DNA from: Amphritea atlantica
GTDB taxonomy: Bacteria; Pseudomonadota; Gammaproteobacteria; Pseudomonadales; Balneatricaceae
DNA length: 64,000 nt
Reading direction: 5' to 3'
Assembly: GCF_900111095.1 (NCBI RefSeq)
Contig: NZ_FOGB01000001.1
Span: 310,001 to 374,000, forward strand
Part shown: piece after piece, positions 19,081 to 28,230 of the stretch
How the letters are laid out: each line of letters begins with the position of its first letter
Numbering within the stretch: the first letter of the stretch is position 1
Program-made: the position numbers and the translations under genes
Notes under the pieces: model-generated
Told to the model about the DNA's origin: nothing
Database searches by the model: none
Seen by the model: only the letters and a program-made list of their open reading frames with translations

Positions 19081-22000
19081 GTGACTGCCACTATCAAGCA
19101 TTTGTATACCCGGCTGGATAACTGTCTTATTGCCGACCGTTTTCCTATTCGAAAGAAAATCCAACTGCTGCAGCGCCGTCTGAAAGAGCATAAGCCTTCT
19201 GACCGCTTGCTGAGCGAGGTTGAGACGCTGCTATCACGCTCTGAAGAGAGGGTAGCAAAACGGGCCTATAGTCTGCCGGTGAACTATCCGGACCTGCCTG
19301 TCAGTGCCCGCAGGGAAGAGATCGCCAAAGCGATTTCAGAGCACCAGGTGGTGGTGATTGCTGGTGAAACCGGATCGGGTAAGACGACTCAGTTGCCCAA
19401 GATCTGTCTTGAGCTGGGGTTGGGCCGGGTGGGGCTGATTGGTCATACCCAGCCTCGCCGACTGGCGGCAAGAACGGTTGCCAACCGGATCGCCGAGGAG
19501 CTGCAAACCTCTCTGGGTAGTACTGTCGGTTATCAGGTGCGTTTTACGGAGCAGGTTGCCGACAATACCCTGATCAAGTTGATGACCGATGGTATCCTGC
19601 TGGCAGAAACCCAGAATGATCGCTATCTCGAACGCTACGAAGTCCTGATTATTGACGAAGCCCACGAGCGCAGCCTGAACATTGACTTTCTGCTCGGGTA
19701 TCTGCACCGGATTCTGCCGAAACGTCCAGATCTGAAAGTGATTATCACCTCGGCAACTATTGATCTGGAGCGTTTCTCGAGACATTTCAATAACGCACCG
19801 GTGATCGAAGTATCGGGTCGTACCTACCCGGTTGAGTTGCACTACCGTCCCCTTGAAGAGTTGGATGACAGTAGTGAAAAAAGCATTCCGGAAGGTATCG
19901 TTTGTGCTACAGAAGAACTGATACAGCTGGAGCGCAAAAAGGGGATCACGGGTGCCGGTGATATTCTGGTGTTTCTCAGCGGTGAACGGGAGATCCGCGA
20001 AGCGGCGGAATATCTGAGGAAGGCCGTTCAGCAGGGGCGTATCAAGCATATTGAGGTGATGCCCCTGTATGCCCGCCTCAGCGTCGCAGAACAGAACCTG
20101 ATTTTCACATCGGTGAGAGGGGCGGGGCGGCGAATAGTACTTGCTACCAATGTTGCGGAAACCTCGCTGACCGTCCCTGGAATCCGCTATGTTATCGATC
20201 CGGGACAGGCGCGTATCAGTCGTTACAGCTACCGCTCTAAGGTGCAGCGGTTGCCGGTTGAGGCGGTATCTCAGGCCAGTGCAAATCAGCGCAAAGGCCG
20301 CTGTGGTCGGGTAGCAGAGGGGATCTGTATCCGCCTCTACTCAGAGGAGGACTTCAATGCCCGGCCTGAGTTTACCGATGCCGAGATTCGTCGTACCAAT
20401 CTTGCCGCGGTTATTCTGCAGATGCTCAACTTGCGATTGGGGGCGATCGATCAGTTTCCCTTTATCGACCCACCGGACTCCCGCTATATCAACGATGGTT
20501 TTAATCTGCTCCAGGAGCTGAGTGCCGTCGATGATAAGCGTCATCTGACAAAACTGGGGCGGCAACTGAGTCGCCTGCCTGTTGATCCAAAGATTGGCCG
20601 GATGCTGCTGGCAGCGGTAGAAAATAACTGTCTTAAAGAGATGATTATTATTGCCAGCGCCCTGAGTGTGCAGGATCCCCGCGAACGTCCTATGGACAAG
20701 CAGCAGGCTGCGGATCAGAAGCACCGTGAATATGCTGATGAAGAGTCTGACTTTGTCACTCTGATTAACCTCTGGAATCTCTATGAGGAGCAGCGGCAGG
20801 ATCTGAGCCAGAATCAGCTGCGTAAATTCTGTCAGAAACAGTTTCTCTCCTATATGCGCATGCGTGAGTGGCGCGATGTGCATCGTCAGCTGCATCTGAT
20901 CTGTCGTAATCTGGATTATAATGAGAACCCTCAGCCTGCCGGCTATGACGCTTTGCACCGATCACTATTGGCCGGCTTGTTGGGCAATATGGGCTTTAAA
21001 CAGGAAAATAAAGAGTACCTTGGCGCTCGTAATCGTCGCTTCAGTATCTTTCCCGGGTCGATGTTGTATAAGAAAGCGCCTAAGTGGATTATGGCGGCAG
21101 AGCTGGTAGAAACCAGTCGTTTGTATGCCCGTATGGTGGCTCGGATCGATCCGCTCTGGGCAGAGCCTCTGGCAGCACATCTGCTGAAGCGTAGCTATCT
21201 GGAACCACACTGGGAGAAGAAAAAGGCTCAGGTTGTGGCGCAGGAGCAGGTGACCTTATACGGGCTTATTATTGTCCCCGGGCGGACTGTGCACTATGGC
21301 AGTGTCGATCCCAGGGTCAGTCAGCAGATCTTTATTCGTAGCGCACTGGTAGAGGGGCAATTCAATACCCGGGGGCAGTTCTTCAGTCATAACCGGAATC
21401 TGCTTAACTCGATTGAAGATCTGGAAGCCAAAAGCAGGCGGCGTGATCTGCTGGTGGATGAAGAGACTCTGGCTGAGTTTTATGCTTCACGGCTGGAGCA
21501 ACATAACGGAAGTAGCGTGGTCAATGGCGCAGGCTTTGAGCAGTGGCGCAAACAGGTAGAGCAGGACAATCCTAAAATCCTGTTTATGCAGGAGGAGGAC
21601 CTGTTACAACGTTCGGCGGATCATGTTACCCGGGCCAGTTATCCCGAGCAGTTACAGCTGAATGGTGCAAAACTGCAGCTTAGTTATCATTTTGAGCCCG
21701 GGGCCAAAGATGATGGGGTATCCCTTCAGACGCCGCTGGTACTGCTGAATCAGATTCCGCCAGAGCGACTCGAATGGCTGGTGCCGGGGATGCTTAAAGA
21801 GAAGTGCGTGGCGCTGTTAAAGGGGCTGCCTAAATCGCTACGCAAAAACTTTGTGCCGATTCCTGATTATGTGGATGCCTTTGTTGAAGCAGCAGTCTTT
21901 GCTCAGGGATCTTTGAATGAAGCACTGGCGCTGCATCTTAAAAGAATGACCGGTGTCAGAATCAGTCGGGATGATCTGGACGCTGTCGATCTGGATGATC

Positions 22001-23004
22001 ATTATCGGGTAAATCTTCGTCTGATCGGAGAGAACAACAAACTCGTTGCCGAAGGACGTGATCTGCAGCGGTTGCAGAAGCAGTTCGGTTCACAGGCCCG
22101 CCAGGCACTGACGCAAGCGCCGTCTGAGAGTTGGGGACGAAAAGGGATAACCGGGTGGGACTTTGGTGATCTGCCCCGGTCGATCAGGTTGAAGCAGGCC
22201 GGAGGGCTGGAGCTGGAGGTGTATCCTGGGTTGCAGGACTGCGGTGACAGCGTTGAACTGAAAGTGTTTGAAGACCAGGCGATGGCGGTAAAACAGAACC
22301 GTCTGGGGCTGACCCGATTACTGATGTTACAACTGACAGAGCAGATAAAATTTGTCAAAAACCGATTGCCCGGTTTTCAGCAAACAGCGATTTTACTGGC
22401 TAAAGTAGAAAACCGTAATCAGCTACATGAGCACTGTTTGTTCAGTGCAGTGACCGCTACATTTCTCGCAGAAGGCGATGAGATACAGTCTGAAAAGCAG
22501 TTTACCGACCGGTTAAACCGGTATCGAAGTGAATTTTGTCAGCAGGCAGAACAACAGGCGCTGTTACTGGAAGAGATTGCCAAACAGTATCACCGTCTAC
22601 AGAAACAACTTTCAGGTTCGGTTAATCTTCAGGCCGTTACCATCCTTAACGATATTCGGCAGCAACTGGATGGACTGATATTTAAAGGTTTTTTAGCCGA
22701 AGTGCCGGTGCAGCAATTACAGCAATATCCAAGATATCTGCAAGGTGTTGTGCTCAGACTGGAAAAATACCAACGCGAACTGCCACGACAGCGTATGCTG
22801 AGCGAACAGTTGCAGCAACTGACCCGACAGTATCAGGGACAGCTACAGCTGGACCGTCAGCATAACCGGTATAATGCTGCTCTGGATGAATACCGCTGGA
22901 TGCTGGAAGAGTATCGTATCTCACTGTTTGCCCAGCAGTTGGGTACCCGGATAACAGTCTCAGAGAAGCGGCTTAAACAGCAGTGGCAACAGATCGAGCG
23001 ATAA
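19081..23004 (+). CDS. hrpA: ATP-dependent RNA helicase HrpA
   Basis: The 1307 residues match E. coli HrpA (1300). The DEAH helicase core lies at the N-terminal side, with motif I GETGSGKTTQ, motif II DEAHER, motif III TSAT and motif VI QRKGRCGR. It is followed by winged-helix/ratchet, OB-fold and the long HrpA-specific C-terminal extension, rich in glutamine and predicted to be helical over the last 250 residues. HrpA unwinds RNA and rescues stalled or collided ribosomes. The start is a GTG at 19081 without a clear Shine-Dalgarno sequence, but the N-terminus aligns with the family. It probably belongs to the yafJ transcript. Confidence 0.94.
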   Translation: MTATIKHLYTRLDNCLIADRFPIRKKIQLLQRRLKEHKPSDRLLSEVETLLSRSEERVAKRAYSLPVNYPDLPVSARREEIAKAISEHQVVVIAGETGSGKTTQLPKICLELGLGRVGLIGHTQPRRLAARTVANRIAEELQTSLGSTVGYQVRFTEQVADNTLIKLMTDGILLAETQNDRYLERYEVLIIDEAHERSLNIDFLLGYLHRILPKRPDLKVIITSATIDLERFSRHFNNAPVIEVSGRTYPVELHYRPLEELDDSSEKSIPEGIVCATEELIQLERKKGITGAGDILVFLSGEREIREAAEYLRKAVQQGRIKHIEVMPLYARLSVAEQNLIFTSVRGAGRRIVLATNVAETSLTVPGIRYVIDPGQARISRYSYRSKVQRLPVEAVSQASANQRKGRCGRVAEGICIRLYSEEDFNARPEFTDAEIRRTNLAAVILQMLNLRLGAIDQFPFIDPPDSRYINDGFNLLQELSAVDDKRHLTKLGRQLSRLPVDPKIGRMLLAAVENNCLKEMIIIASALSVQDPRERPMDKQQAADQKHREYADEESDFVTLINLWNLYEEQRQDLSQNQLRKFCQKQFLSYMRMREWRDVHRQLHLICRNLDYNENPQPAGYDALHRSLLAGLLGNMGFKQENKEYLGARNRRFSIFPGSMLYKKAPKWIMAAELVETSRLYARMVARIDPLWAEPLAAHLLKRSYLEPHWEKKKAQVVAQEQVTLYGLIIVPGRTVHYGSVDPRVSQQIFIRSALVEGQFNTRGQFFSHNRNLLNSIEDLEAKSRRRDLLVDEETLAEFYASRLEQHNGSSVVNGAGFEQWRKQVEQDNPKILFMQEEDLLQRSADHVTRASYPEQLQLNGAKLQLSYHFEPGAKDDGVSLQTPLVLLNQIPPERLEWLVPGMLKEKCVALLKGLPKSLRKNFVPIPDYVDAFVEAAVFAQGSLNEALALHLKRMTGVRISRDDLDAVDLDDHYRVNLRLIGENNKLVAEGRDLQRLQKQFGSQARQALTQAPSESWGRKGITGWDFGDLPRSIRLKQAGGLELEVYPGLQDCGDSVELKVFEDQAMAVKQNRLGLTRLLMLQLTEQIKFVKNRLPGFQQTAILLAKVENRNQLHEHCLFSAVTATFLAEGDEIQSEKQFTDRLNRYRSEFCQQAEQQALLLEEIAKQYHRLQKQLSGSVNLQAVTILNDIRQQLDGLIFKGFLAEVPVQQLQQYPRYLQGVVLRLEKYQRELPRQRMLSEQLQQLTRQYQGQLQLDRQHNRYNAALDEYRWMLEEYRISLFAQQLGTRITVSEKRLKQQWQQIER

Positions 23005-23462
23005 ACGAAGGTGAGCTTTTTATCTGCCTGTAGCCCATGATTCAGGGTTCGAATTTGATCTGTATCAGTTTTTGCTAATGGATTACTGCAAAAAAGGCCT
23101 TAACTGTTTAAAAAACCAGAACAAATGGTTGCGAACACTGGGGAGCTATGCTGTAATGCGTCAAATTTATTTAAATGCTGTTCTGAAACCTCGGTTTTAA
23201 ACGGTTTATAGCCTATAATGGGTTGGTTGAATCGGTTGAAGTGCAGGATGTTAACCGGATTACAACTAAAAGATACTAAGGGCTGTTACGCTAGTCAGCC
23301 CGCCAGAAATATTGAGTGTAAGAATTTATTTCATGCACAGCATTGAAATATTTCTGAATTATAGTATTTTCTTGTTAGCTGAGCGTAGTTGATGACGTGA
23401 AGCGAAGTAAGAAATAATAAAGTTTAACTACTAGTACGTTAAATATTGAAGGGGAAATGTTA
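23005..23462 (+). promoter_or_regulatory. Long intergenic region and probable porin promoter/leader
   Basis: About 458 bp without a credible gene between hrpA and the porin. It becomes strongly A+T rich towards the porin. A consensus-like -10 hexamer TATAAT lies at 23214-23219 but without a good -35 at 16-18 bp, so either another promoter is used or an activator helps. This would give a leader of about 240 nt, plausible for a porin under small-RNA control. No convincing terminator for hrpA was found. Confidence 0.35.
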
Positions 23463-24407
23463 ATGAAAAAGTCAATTATCGCTCTGGCTGTTGCTGGTGC
23501 TCTGACTGCTCCAATGGTTGCTCAAGCAGATGCTACTCTGTACGGCTCACTGCGTGTTCAAATTGCTGACGCTGATGGTAGTGATCTGGATATCCAGGAC
23601 AACACTTCACGTATCGGTATCAAGGCTACTTCTGAACTGTTCTCTGGTGCGACTGCAATCGCTCACTTCGAGACTTACGCAAATACTGAATCCGGTTCTT
23701 TCGGTACTCCAAATAAAGGCCGTCTGGCTTACGTTGGTGCTACTGGTGACTTCGGTACCGTACTTGTTGGTCGTCAGTGGCTGCCAGCTTACCTGTGGAC
23801 TGTTGGTAAAACTGACATCATGGCTGCTGCTAACACTGAAACAACTCACAGCTACGGTACTGGCGGTCGTCAGGGTAATGCTGCTGCCTACATCTCTCCA
23901 GATCTGAGTGGTCTGCAACTGGCAGTTGCTGCTGTTGCACGTAAGGCTCCTGGCGTTGATGCTGGTGGTGATACTGGTGCTGACGTTGATGCGACTCACC
24001 TGGCTGCTACTTACTCTGTAGCTGGTTTCGGTGTGGCTCTGTCTACTTTGCAGTACAAAGGAACTGTTGATGAGAACATCAACTCTCTTGGTCTGAGCTA
24101 CTCTGCTGGTGATGCGTACGTAGCGCTGTCTGTTGAAGACGACGAAGTCAACCGTAACGGTGCTGACAATGTAATCATTCTGGCTGGCTCTTACGCTCTG
24201 GGTAACACCAAGCTGCTGGCTTCTATCACTGATTTCGGTGATGATGCTTCTAATGTTGATGGTGGTAAGCGTTACATTGCTGAAGTTCAGCAGAAGCTGG
24301 GCAAGCAAGCGTTTGTATTTGCTAACTACATTGAAGCAAATGGCAAAGCTGAAGATGCAACTAACGCAGTTGATACTTTCGCTGTAGGTTACAACGTAAG
24401 CTTCTAA
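23463..24407 (+). CDS. Outer-membrane porin (Gram-negative trimeric porin family)
   Basis: A 314-residue precursor with a textbook signal peptide (MKKSIIALAVAGALTAPMVAQA, cleavage after residue 22) followed by DATLYGSLRVQI, the usual first strand of general porins. Alternating beta strands follow, and a terminal phenylalanine (GYNVSF) serves as the BAM recognition signal. Motifs RIGIKATSELFSG and GRLAYVGATGDFGTVLVGRQ are typical of the OmpC-like/porin_4 family. Codon choice is strikingly narrow (GCT, GGT, CTG, CGT), as expected for a very abundant protein. The ATG at 23463 lies 8 nt after AAGGGG and is preferred over the ATG at 23457. A strong terminator follows. Confidence 0.93.
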   Translation: MKKSIIALAVAGALTAPMVAQADATLYGSLRVQIADADGSDLDIQDNTSRIGIKATSELFSGATAIAHFETYANTESGSFGTPNKGRLAYVGATGDFGTVLVGRQWLPAYLWTVGKTDIMAAANTETTHSYGTGGRQGNAAAYISPDLSGLQLAVAAVARKAPGVDAGGDTGADVDATHLAATYSVAGFGVALSTLQYKGTVDENINSLGLSYSAGDAYVALSVEDDEVNRNGADNVIILAGSYALGNTKLLASITDFGDDASNVDGGKRYIAEVQQKLGKQAFVFANYIEANGKAEDATNAVDTFAVGYNVSF

Positions 24408-24431
24408 TCTTAATTTAAGATTAAGCTGATA

Positions 24432-24458
24432 AAAAGGACCCTGAAGGGTCCTTTTTTT
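24432..24458 (+). terminator. Intrinsic terminator after the porin gene
   Basis: AAAGGACCCT / AGGGTCCTTT hairpin followed by a T7 tract, 25 nt after the stop. A shorter inverted repeat (AATCTTAA / TTAAGATT, 24406-24422) overlaps the stop codon just upstream. Confidence 0.92.
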
Positions 24459-24563
24459 ATGTCTGAAAATAATAACAGCCATCTGTGATAAGGCTTTTTG
24501 CGGTCGCAAAAAAATATGATCTGAGGCACAATTGCGTTTTAGATATGGTTTTGGAAGTTTTGC

Positions 24564-25259
24564 ATGATGCTCATTAAAAATAGTCTGCTCTCCATTTTGT
24601 TTATGTTTTCTGTTAGTGCTGTAGCGGATGATCGATTGGATGTTGATCCATGGGAGGGATTTAACCGTGCCATGTTCAGCTTTAATGATACGGTTGACCG
24701 TTATGCACTCAAACCTGCGGCGCAGGGTTATAAGGCGGTTACGCCGGATATTATTGAAACCGGTGTAAGTAATTTTTTTGGTAATTTGTCGGATGTAGGC
24801 AGTACTTTGAATAGTGCTTTGCAGTTGAAGGGGGAGGATGCCGGTCAGAGCCTGGCCAGGGTAGTGTTTAATACGACTATCGGTTTAGGCGGTATTATTG
24901 ATGTCGCTACGCCTATGGGGCTGCCGGAGCATAATGAAGACTTTGGTCAGACGCTGGGCTATTGGGGAGTGGAAACGGGCCCCTATCTGGTGCTGCCGCT
25001 GTTAGGCCCCTCCAATATTCGTGATGGTCTTGGTCTGATACCGGATTCAATGGTTGATCCGGTAGGTGAGGTCGACCCCATCCGCACCCGTAATCAGCTT
25101 TATGGGCTGCGTATTATTGATACCCGGGCAAACTTGCTGGCCGCGGAAGAGTTGCTTACCGGAGATCGTTACACCGCGATGCGTGATGCCTATCTGCAGC
25201 GACGGGAGTTTCTGGTAAACGATGGCAAGGTGGCCTCGTTTGATCAGGATCAGTTCTGA
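24564..25259 (+). CDS. mlaA: MlaA/VacJ family outer-membrane lipid-asymmetry protein without lipobox
   Basis: A 231-residue protein with the MlaA/VacJ signature: DPWEGFNRAMFSFND near residue 29, GVSNFFGNLSDVGSTLN, FNTTIGLGGIIDVAT and the EDFGQTLGYWGVETGPYLVLPLLGPSN block. MlaA removes mislocalised phospholipids from the outer leaflet and passes them to periplasmic MlaC. Unlike E. coli MlaA, the signal peptide (residues 1 to about 21) ends in SVSAVA-DD with no cysteine. It should therefore be cut by signal peptidase I and not lipidated. The mlaBCDEF genes are not in the window. The start at 24564 follows GGAAG at 6 nt. Confidence 0.88.
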   Translation: MMLIKNSLLSILFMFSVSAVADDRLDVDPWEGFNRAMFSFNDTVDRYALKPAAQGYKAVTPDIIETGVSNFFGNLSDVGSTLNSALQLKGEDAGQSLARVVFNTTIGLGGIIDVATPMGLPEHNEDFGQTLGYWGVETGPYLVLPLLGPSNIRDGLGLIPDSMVDPVGEVDPIRTRNQLYGLRIIDTRANLLAAEELLTGDRYTAMRDAYLQRREFLVNDGKVASFDQDQF

Positions 25260-25605
25260 TAATACTGAGGGGTAGCACTTTAAATTAGTCGCTTAAAATT
25301 AGCCGCTTTAAATTAGTCGTTTTATCAGTTGCTTTTAAAAGTATAGTCTCTGATTGATCGTTATAAATAACTTTAAAAGCCGTTGCTCGTAGCTCGACGT
25401 CACAAAAAGCGTGACTTGTTTGTTGCTCGATAAAAGCCTTCTTTTTTAGTGCTGATCTGTATTTGAGTGATGAGCTCTGTAAGAAAGTTGTTGCACAGCT
25501 TGGGTGCAGGGCGATAATTCTGAGCAACCACAACGAGCGGCGGCTTTTTCTAGCAAGTGAAAGCGAAGCTTTCCGTCTAACCACTAGCAGGCGCGAAGCG
25601 CCGTT
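25260..25605. other. Intergenic region with AT-rich imperfect repeats and a repeat element
   Basis: About 346 bp between mlaA and the LuxR-type gene. The left end holds three imperfect copies of TTAAATTAGTCG-like sequence (about 25279-25322). The right end is a double stem-loop repeat described separately. A 99-codon minus-strand frame here looks artefactual, since its C-terminal part is read from the imperfect repeats and its N-terminus from the repeat element. Confidence 0.5.
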
Positions 25606-25613
25606 CTAACTGG
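25544..25613 (+). repeat. Double stem-loop repeat, copy A
   Basis: Leader CTTTTTCTAGCAAG (25544-25557), stem 1 GAAAGC-GAA-GCTTTC (25559-25573), linker CGTCTAACCACTAGCAG, stem 2 GGCGC-GAA-GCGCC (25590-25602) and tail GTTCTAACTGG. The same leader, GAA-loop stems and tail recur at 49468-49530, and a single unit at 48752-48785. The tail supplies the stop codon of the minus-strand LuxR-type gene (25606-25608). It resembles a REP/BIME-type dispersed repeat. Confidence 0.75.
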
Positions 25614-26424
25614 TCGTTGGATCCAGCTCTTTCAGGTGGGCGAGGAATAGCGTAAAGATATCTGACTGGGTTGAGGTGTTGAGCCGGGTATGAATATTCT
25701 TACGGTGTACTTTTACCGTTCCCAGGCTGATGTCCAGCATATTGGCGATCGCCTTTGATGAGTGTCCCTGCAGGATCAGACCAGCAATCTGCTGCTCACG
25801 GGGGGTGAGAACGCCGCTGCCAAAGGTGCTGATCGCCTGATTCATTGCGCCCTCGGATTTTTCATATTTTACGAATTCCTGTGATTGTGACCACCAGAAC
25901 TGACGAATCAGTGATTTGATCACCGGATAAATAGTATTCAAACGGTTTAATTCGGGCCGGGTGATGGTGCCCCGGCTGGTTCTGCGCCCGAGTGAGATAG
26001 CACAGCTGACCTTAGGGTCGAGCTCAATGACCAGATTGATCTCATCAATCAGATCAAACTCTTTGTAGCAGCTCTGGTAGTACTTGGTGGTTTCAAAGCT
26101 GTCGGGTGCGATGTCGATCAGTCGGCTGACGCCTTCTCCAAGGGTACCACTGCGGATCGCATTAAACAGTGGGTCGAGAATGTAGGCCCGGTTGATATAG
26201 TTATGCAGTGTCAGGCTTTGCTCTGCAGGGTTGGTGGGGTGAAGAATTAAGGGTTTAAGTGACTTTCTGAAAGTCACTACCAGCATCGTGTCGAAATGGC
26301 ACTGTGTGGCGAGAAATTTTTCCAGCATACCGCCAAAACTAGGCAGGCGTATGGTGTCGATAACAGCAGCAAGTTCCTTTTGCCAGTTTTCAGATGCGTT
26401 GTGCTGTGCACTTATACTTTGCAT
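25606..26424 (-). CDS. LuxR-type helix-turn-helix transcriptional regulator
   Basis: A 272-residue protein. The N-terminal 200 residues form an unidentified sensing region. A C-terminal LuxR/GerE DNA-binding domain (about 207-265) follows: LTPREQQIAGLILQGHSSKAIANMLDIS, then GTVKVHRKNIHTRL. No receiver domain or autoinducer-binding signature is recognisable. The ATG at 26424 has AGGAG 7 nt upstream; a longer frame to 26571 would add 49 unrelated residues. It lies directly downstream of the polyamine aminotransferase gene on the same strand and may regulate that locus. Its stop codon lies inside the dispersed repeat, so the last residues are repeat-derived. Confidence 0.85.
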   Translation of the reverse strand: MQSISAQHNASENWQKELAAVIDTIRLPSFGGMLEKFLATQCHFDTMLVVTFRKSLKPLILHPTNPAEQSLTLHNYINRAYILDPLFNAIRSGTLGEGVSRLIDIAPDSFETTKYYQSCYKEFDLIDEINLVIELDPKVSCAISLGRRTSRGTITRPELNRLNTIYPVIKSLIRQFWWSQSQEFVKYEKSEGAMNQAISTFGSGVLTPREQQIAGLILQGHSSKAIANMLDISLGTVKVHRKNIHTRLNTSTQSDIFTLFLAHLKELDPTTS

Positions 26425-26627
26425 AGCCAGGCTCCTGCGCTGGTCGTTAAAACGGATTAAAAAGATCCGGCTGCATCTGTCAGTTAAGCTGAACTTATGA
26501 CAGATGACGGGACCAATACCGGTAATACCGATCCACTGCAGCCGGATAAGGGGGTCAGGGTGTTCTGCCACTGACCTTTGCCTGTATAACGATAGTGAAA
26601 GTATTACACAGGTAAAATGGGTGTTGA

Positions 26628-28007
26628 TTAGCTGACTGACTTAAGTGTCAGGTCAAAGCACAGACGGACTTTTTCACACAGCTCATCCACTTCTGCATGG
26701 CTGATAACCAGTGGTGGAGACAGTACCATACGGCTGCCTACTGCACGCATAATCAGGCCGTTGTTAAAGCAGTGGTCACGGCAGATCAGCCCGATATTGA
26801 TATCGTCTCCAAAAAACTCTTTAGTCTCTCTGTCTTTTACCAGAGCGATGCCTGCAACCAGTCCAGTGCCTTCGATATGGCCAGCCAATGGCTGGTCTGC
26901 CAGTGTTTCACGCAGTTTGCGCTGGAAGTAAGGTCCGATATCATTGGCTACATACTCAACGATATTTTCTTTTTTCATCAGCTGGATGTTAGCGATCGCA
27001 ACCGCAGCCGCAACGGGATGACCTGAGTAGGTGAAACCGTGGTTGAAGTCATCGTCGTGTTCAATAAAAGCGTTGGCGATGCGATCACCCACGGCAACTG
27101 CCGCAATCGGCAGATAACCGGAAGACAGTCCTTTAGCCATCGACATAATGTCAGGTTTAAAGCCCAGGGTTTCACAGCCAAACCAGCTGCCCGTGCGGCC
27201 AAAGCCGCAGATGACTTCATCGGCTGCCAGCAGAATATCGTATTTATCACAGACCTTCTGAATTTCTGTCCAGTAGTTCGCTGGAGGAACAATGACGCCC
27301 CCGGCGCCCTGAATCGGTTCGCCGACGAAAGCAGCAACATTATCAGGACCGACTTCAAGAATTTTATCTTCCAGGGCTTTGGCGCAGGCGATGCCGAACT
27401 CCTCTTCGGTCATATCCCCGGCTTCGCCATACCAGTAGGGCTGGCGTATCCGCTCAATATTAGGTACCAGAGGGCCGCCTTGTTTATGCATACCGCTCAT
27501 GCCACCAAGGCTGGTACCGCCGATGGTGCTGCCGTGGTAAGCATTTTCACGGGCAATAATGATGTTGCGGTAAGGCTTACCTTTGATAGACCAGTACTGG
27601 CGTACCATCCGGATAATAGTATCGATCGCTTCTGAGCCTGAGTTGGCAAAGAAGATATGATTCAGGTCGCCCGGGGTCACGCTGGCGATCTCTTTGGCAA
27701 GTTCAGCAACAGGTGCATGGGTGGTCTGGAAGAAGGTGTTGTAATACGCCAGTTGCTTCATCTGACTGTTGGCTGCTTCAATTAGTTCGGAGCGGCCATA
27801 GCCCATATTGACACACCACAGGCCAGCCATACCGTCGAGAATCTTATTGCCTTCACTGTCCCACAGGTATACCCCTTCAGCGTGGGTAATCACCCGTGCT
27901 CCCTTCTTGTTCAGTGCACCGGTGTTGGTAAAGGGATGCATATGGTGTGCGGCATCGATGGTCTGTAGGTCCGCTGTGTTTACTGAAGTGCTGTTATTTT
28001 CGAGCAT
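26628..28007 (-). CDS. spuC: Polyamine:pyruvate aminotransferase, SpuC-like
   Basis: A 459-residue class III PLP aminotransferase. Visible are FANSGSEAIDTIIRM for cofactor phosphate binding, NAYHGSTIGG, the aspartate motif LLAADEVICGFGRTG and the Schiff-base lysine in SMAKGLSSGY. The HHMHPFTNTGALNKKGARV opening is typical of SpuC and related putrescine/cadaverine:pyruvate aminotransferases, which convert putrescine to 4-aminobutanal. Context is strongly supportive: a GntR regulator, gamma-glutamylpolyamine synthetases and a Pot-type transporter are adjacent. Two palindromic operators (28101-28130) lie about 95-125 nt upstream of the start, suggesting control by the neighbouring GntR protein. 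Confidence 0.9.
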   Translation of the reverse strand: MLENNSTSVNTADLQTIDAAHHMHPFTNTGALNKKGARVITHAEGVYLWDSEGNKILDGMAGLWCVNMGYGRSELIEAANSQMKQLAYYNTFFQTTHAPVAELAKEIASVTPGDLNHIFFANSGSEAIDTIIRMVRQYWSIKGKPYRNIIIARENAYHGSTIGGTSLGGMSGMHKQGGPLVPNIERIRQPYWYGEAGDMTEEEFGIACAKALEDKILEVGPDNVAAFVGEPIQGAGGVIVPPANYWTEIQKVCDKYDILLAADEVICGFGRTGSWFGCETLGFKPDIMSMAKGLSSGYLPIAAVAVGDRIANAFIEHDDDFNHGFTYSGHPVAAAVAIANIQLMKKENIVEYVANDIGPYFQRKLRETLADQPLAGHIEGTGLVAGIALVKDRETKEFFGDDINIGLICRDHCFNNGLIMRAVGSRMVLSPPLVISHAEVDELCEKVRLCFDLTLKSVS

Positions 28008-28100
28008 TGACTCTCTCCCAACCTGTCACCGGATGTGAACAGTCTGCCGGTGAATAAATAAAACGATCAAAAGATTTGAAGCTAGCAGGATCAAATCTAA

Positions 28101-28130
28101 TTTTGTGATCACTATTTTGTGATCACAAAA
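28101..28130. promoter_or_regulatory. Probable GntR operator pair upstream of spuC
   Basis: Two palindromes: TGTGATCAC (28104-28112) and the perfect 16-bp TTTTGTGATCACAAAA (28115-28130), with centres 14 bp apart. The same core occurs twice on the other side of the GntR gene (29063-29099). FCD-type GntR proteins bind such short palindromes, so the neighbouring regulator is the likely ligand. This is inference, with no binding data. Confidence 0.7.
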
Positions 28131-28145
28131 AGATAAAGTCAACAA

Positions 28146-28184
28146 AAAAGCCGCAAAAGTTTTTAGCTCTCTTCAGCGGCTTTT
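28146..28184 (-). terminator. Intrinsic terminator after the GntR gene
   Basis: AAAAGCCGC / GCGGCTTTT stem. On the minus strand it is followed by a T6 run, about 47 nt beyond the GntR stop. The 21-nt loop is long, but the stem and U-tract are good. It separates the GntR transcript from the spuC promoter region. Confidence 0.75.
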
Positions 28185-28230
28185 AAGGGGCGAATCTGTT
28201 TATGAGTAAAGAAACAGGTGGCTTTAAAAC

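Noticed and set aside
23607-24509. A 300-codon frame antisense to the porin gene
   Set aside because: It is a shadow caused by the very biased codon choice of the porin. The protein is Ser/Thr/Val-rich without a recognisable fold, and the terminator lies inside it.
25285-25584. A 99-codon minus-strand frame between mlaA and the LuxR-type gene
   Set aside because: Its two ends are read from the AT-rich imperfect repeats and from the double stem-loop repeat, composition is atypical and no ribosome binding site is visible. It looks artefactual.
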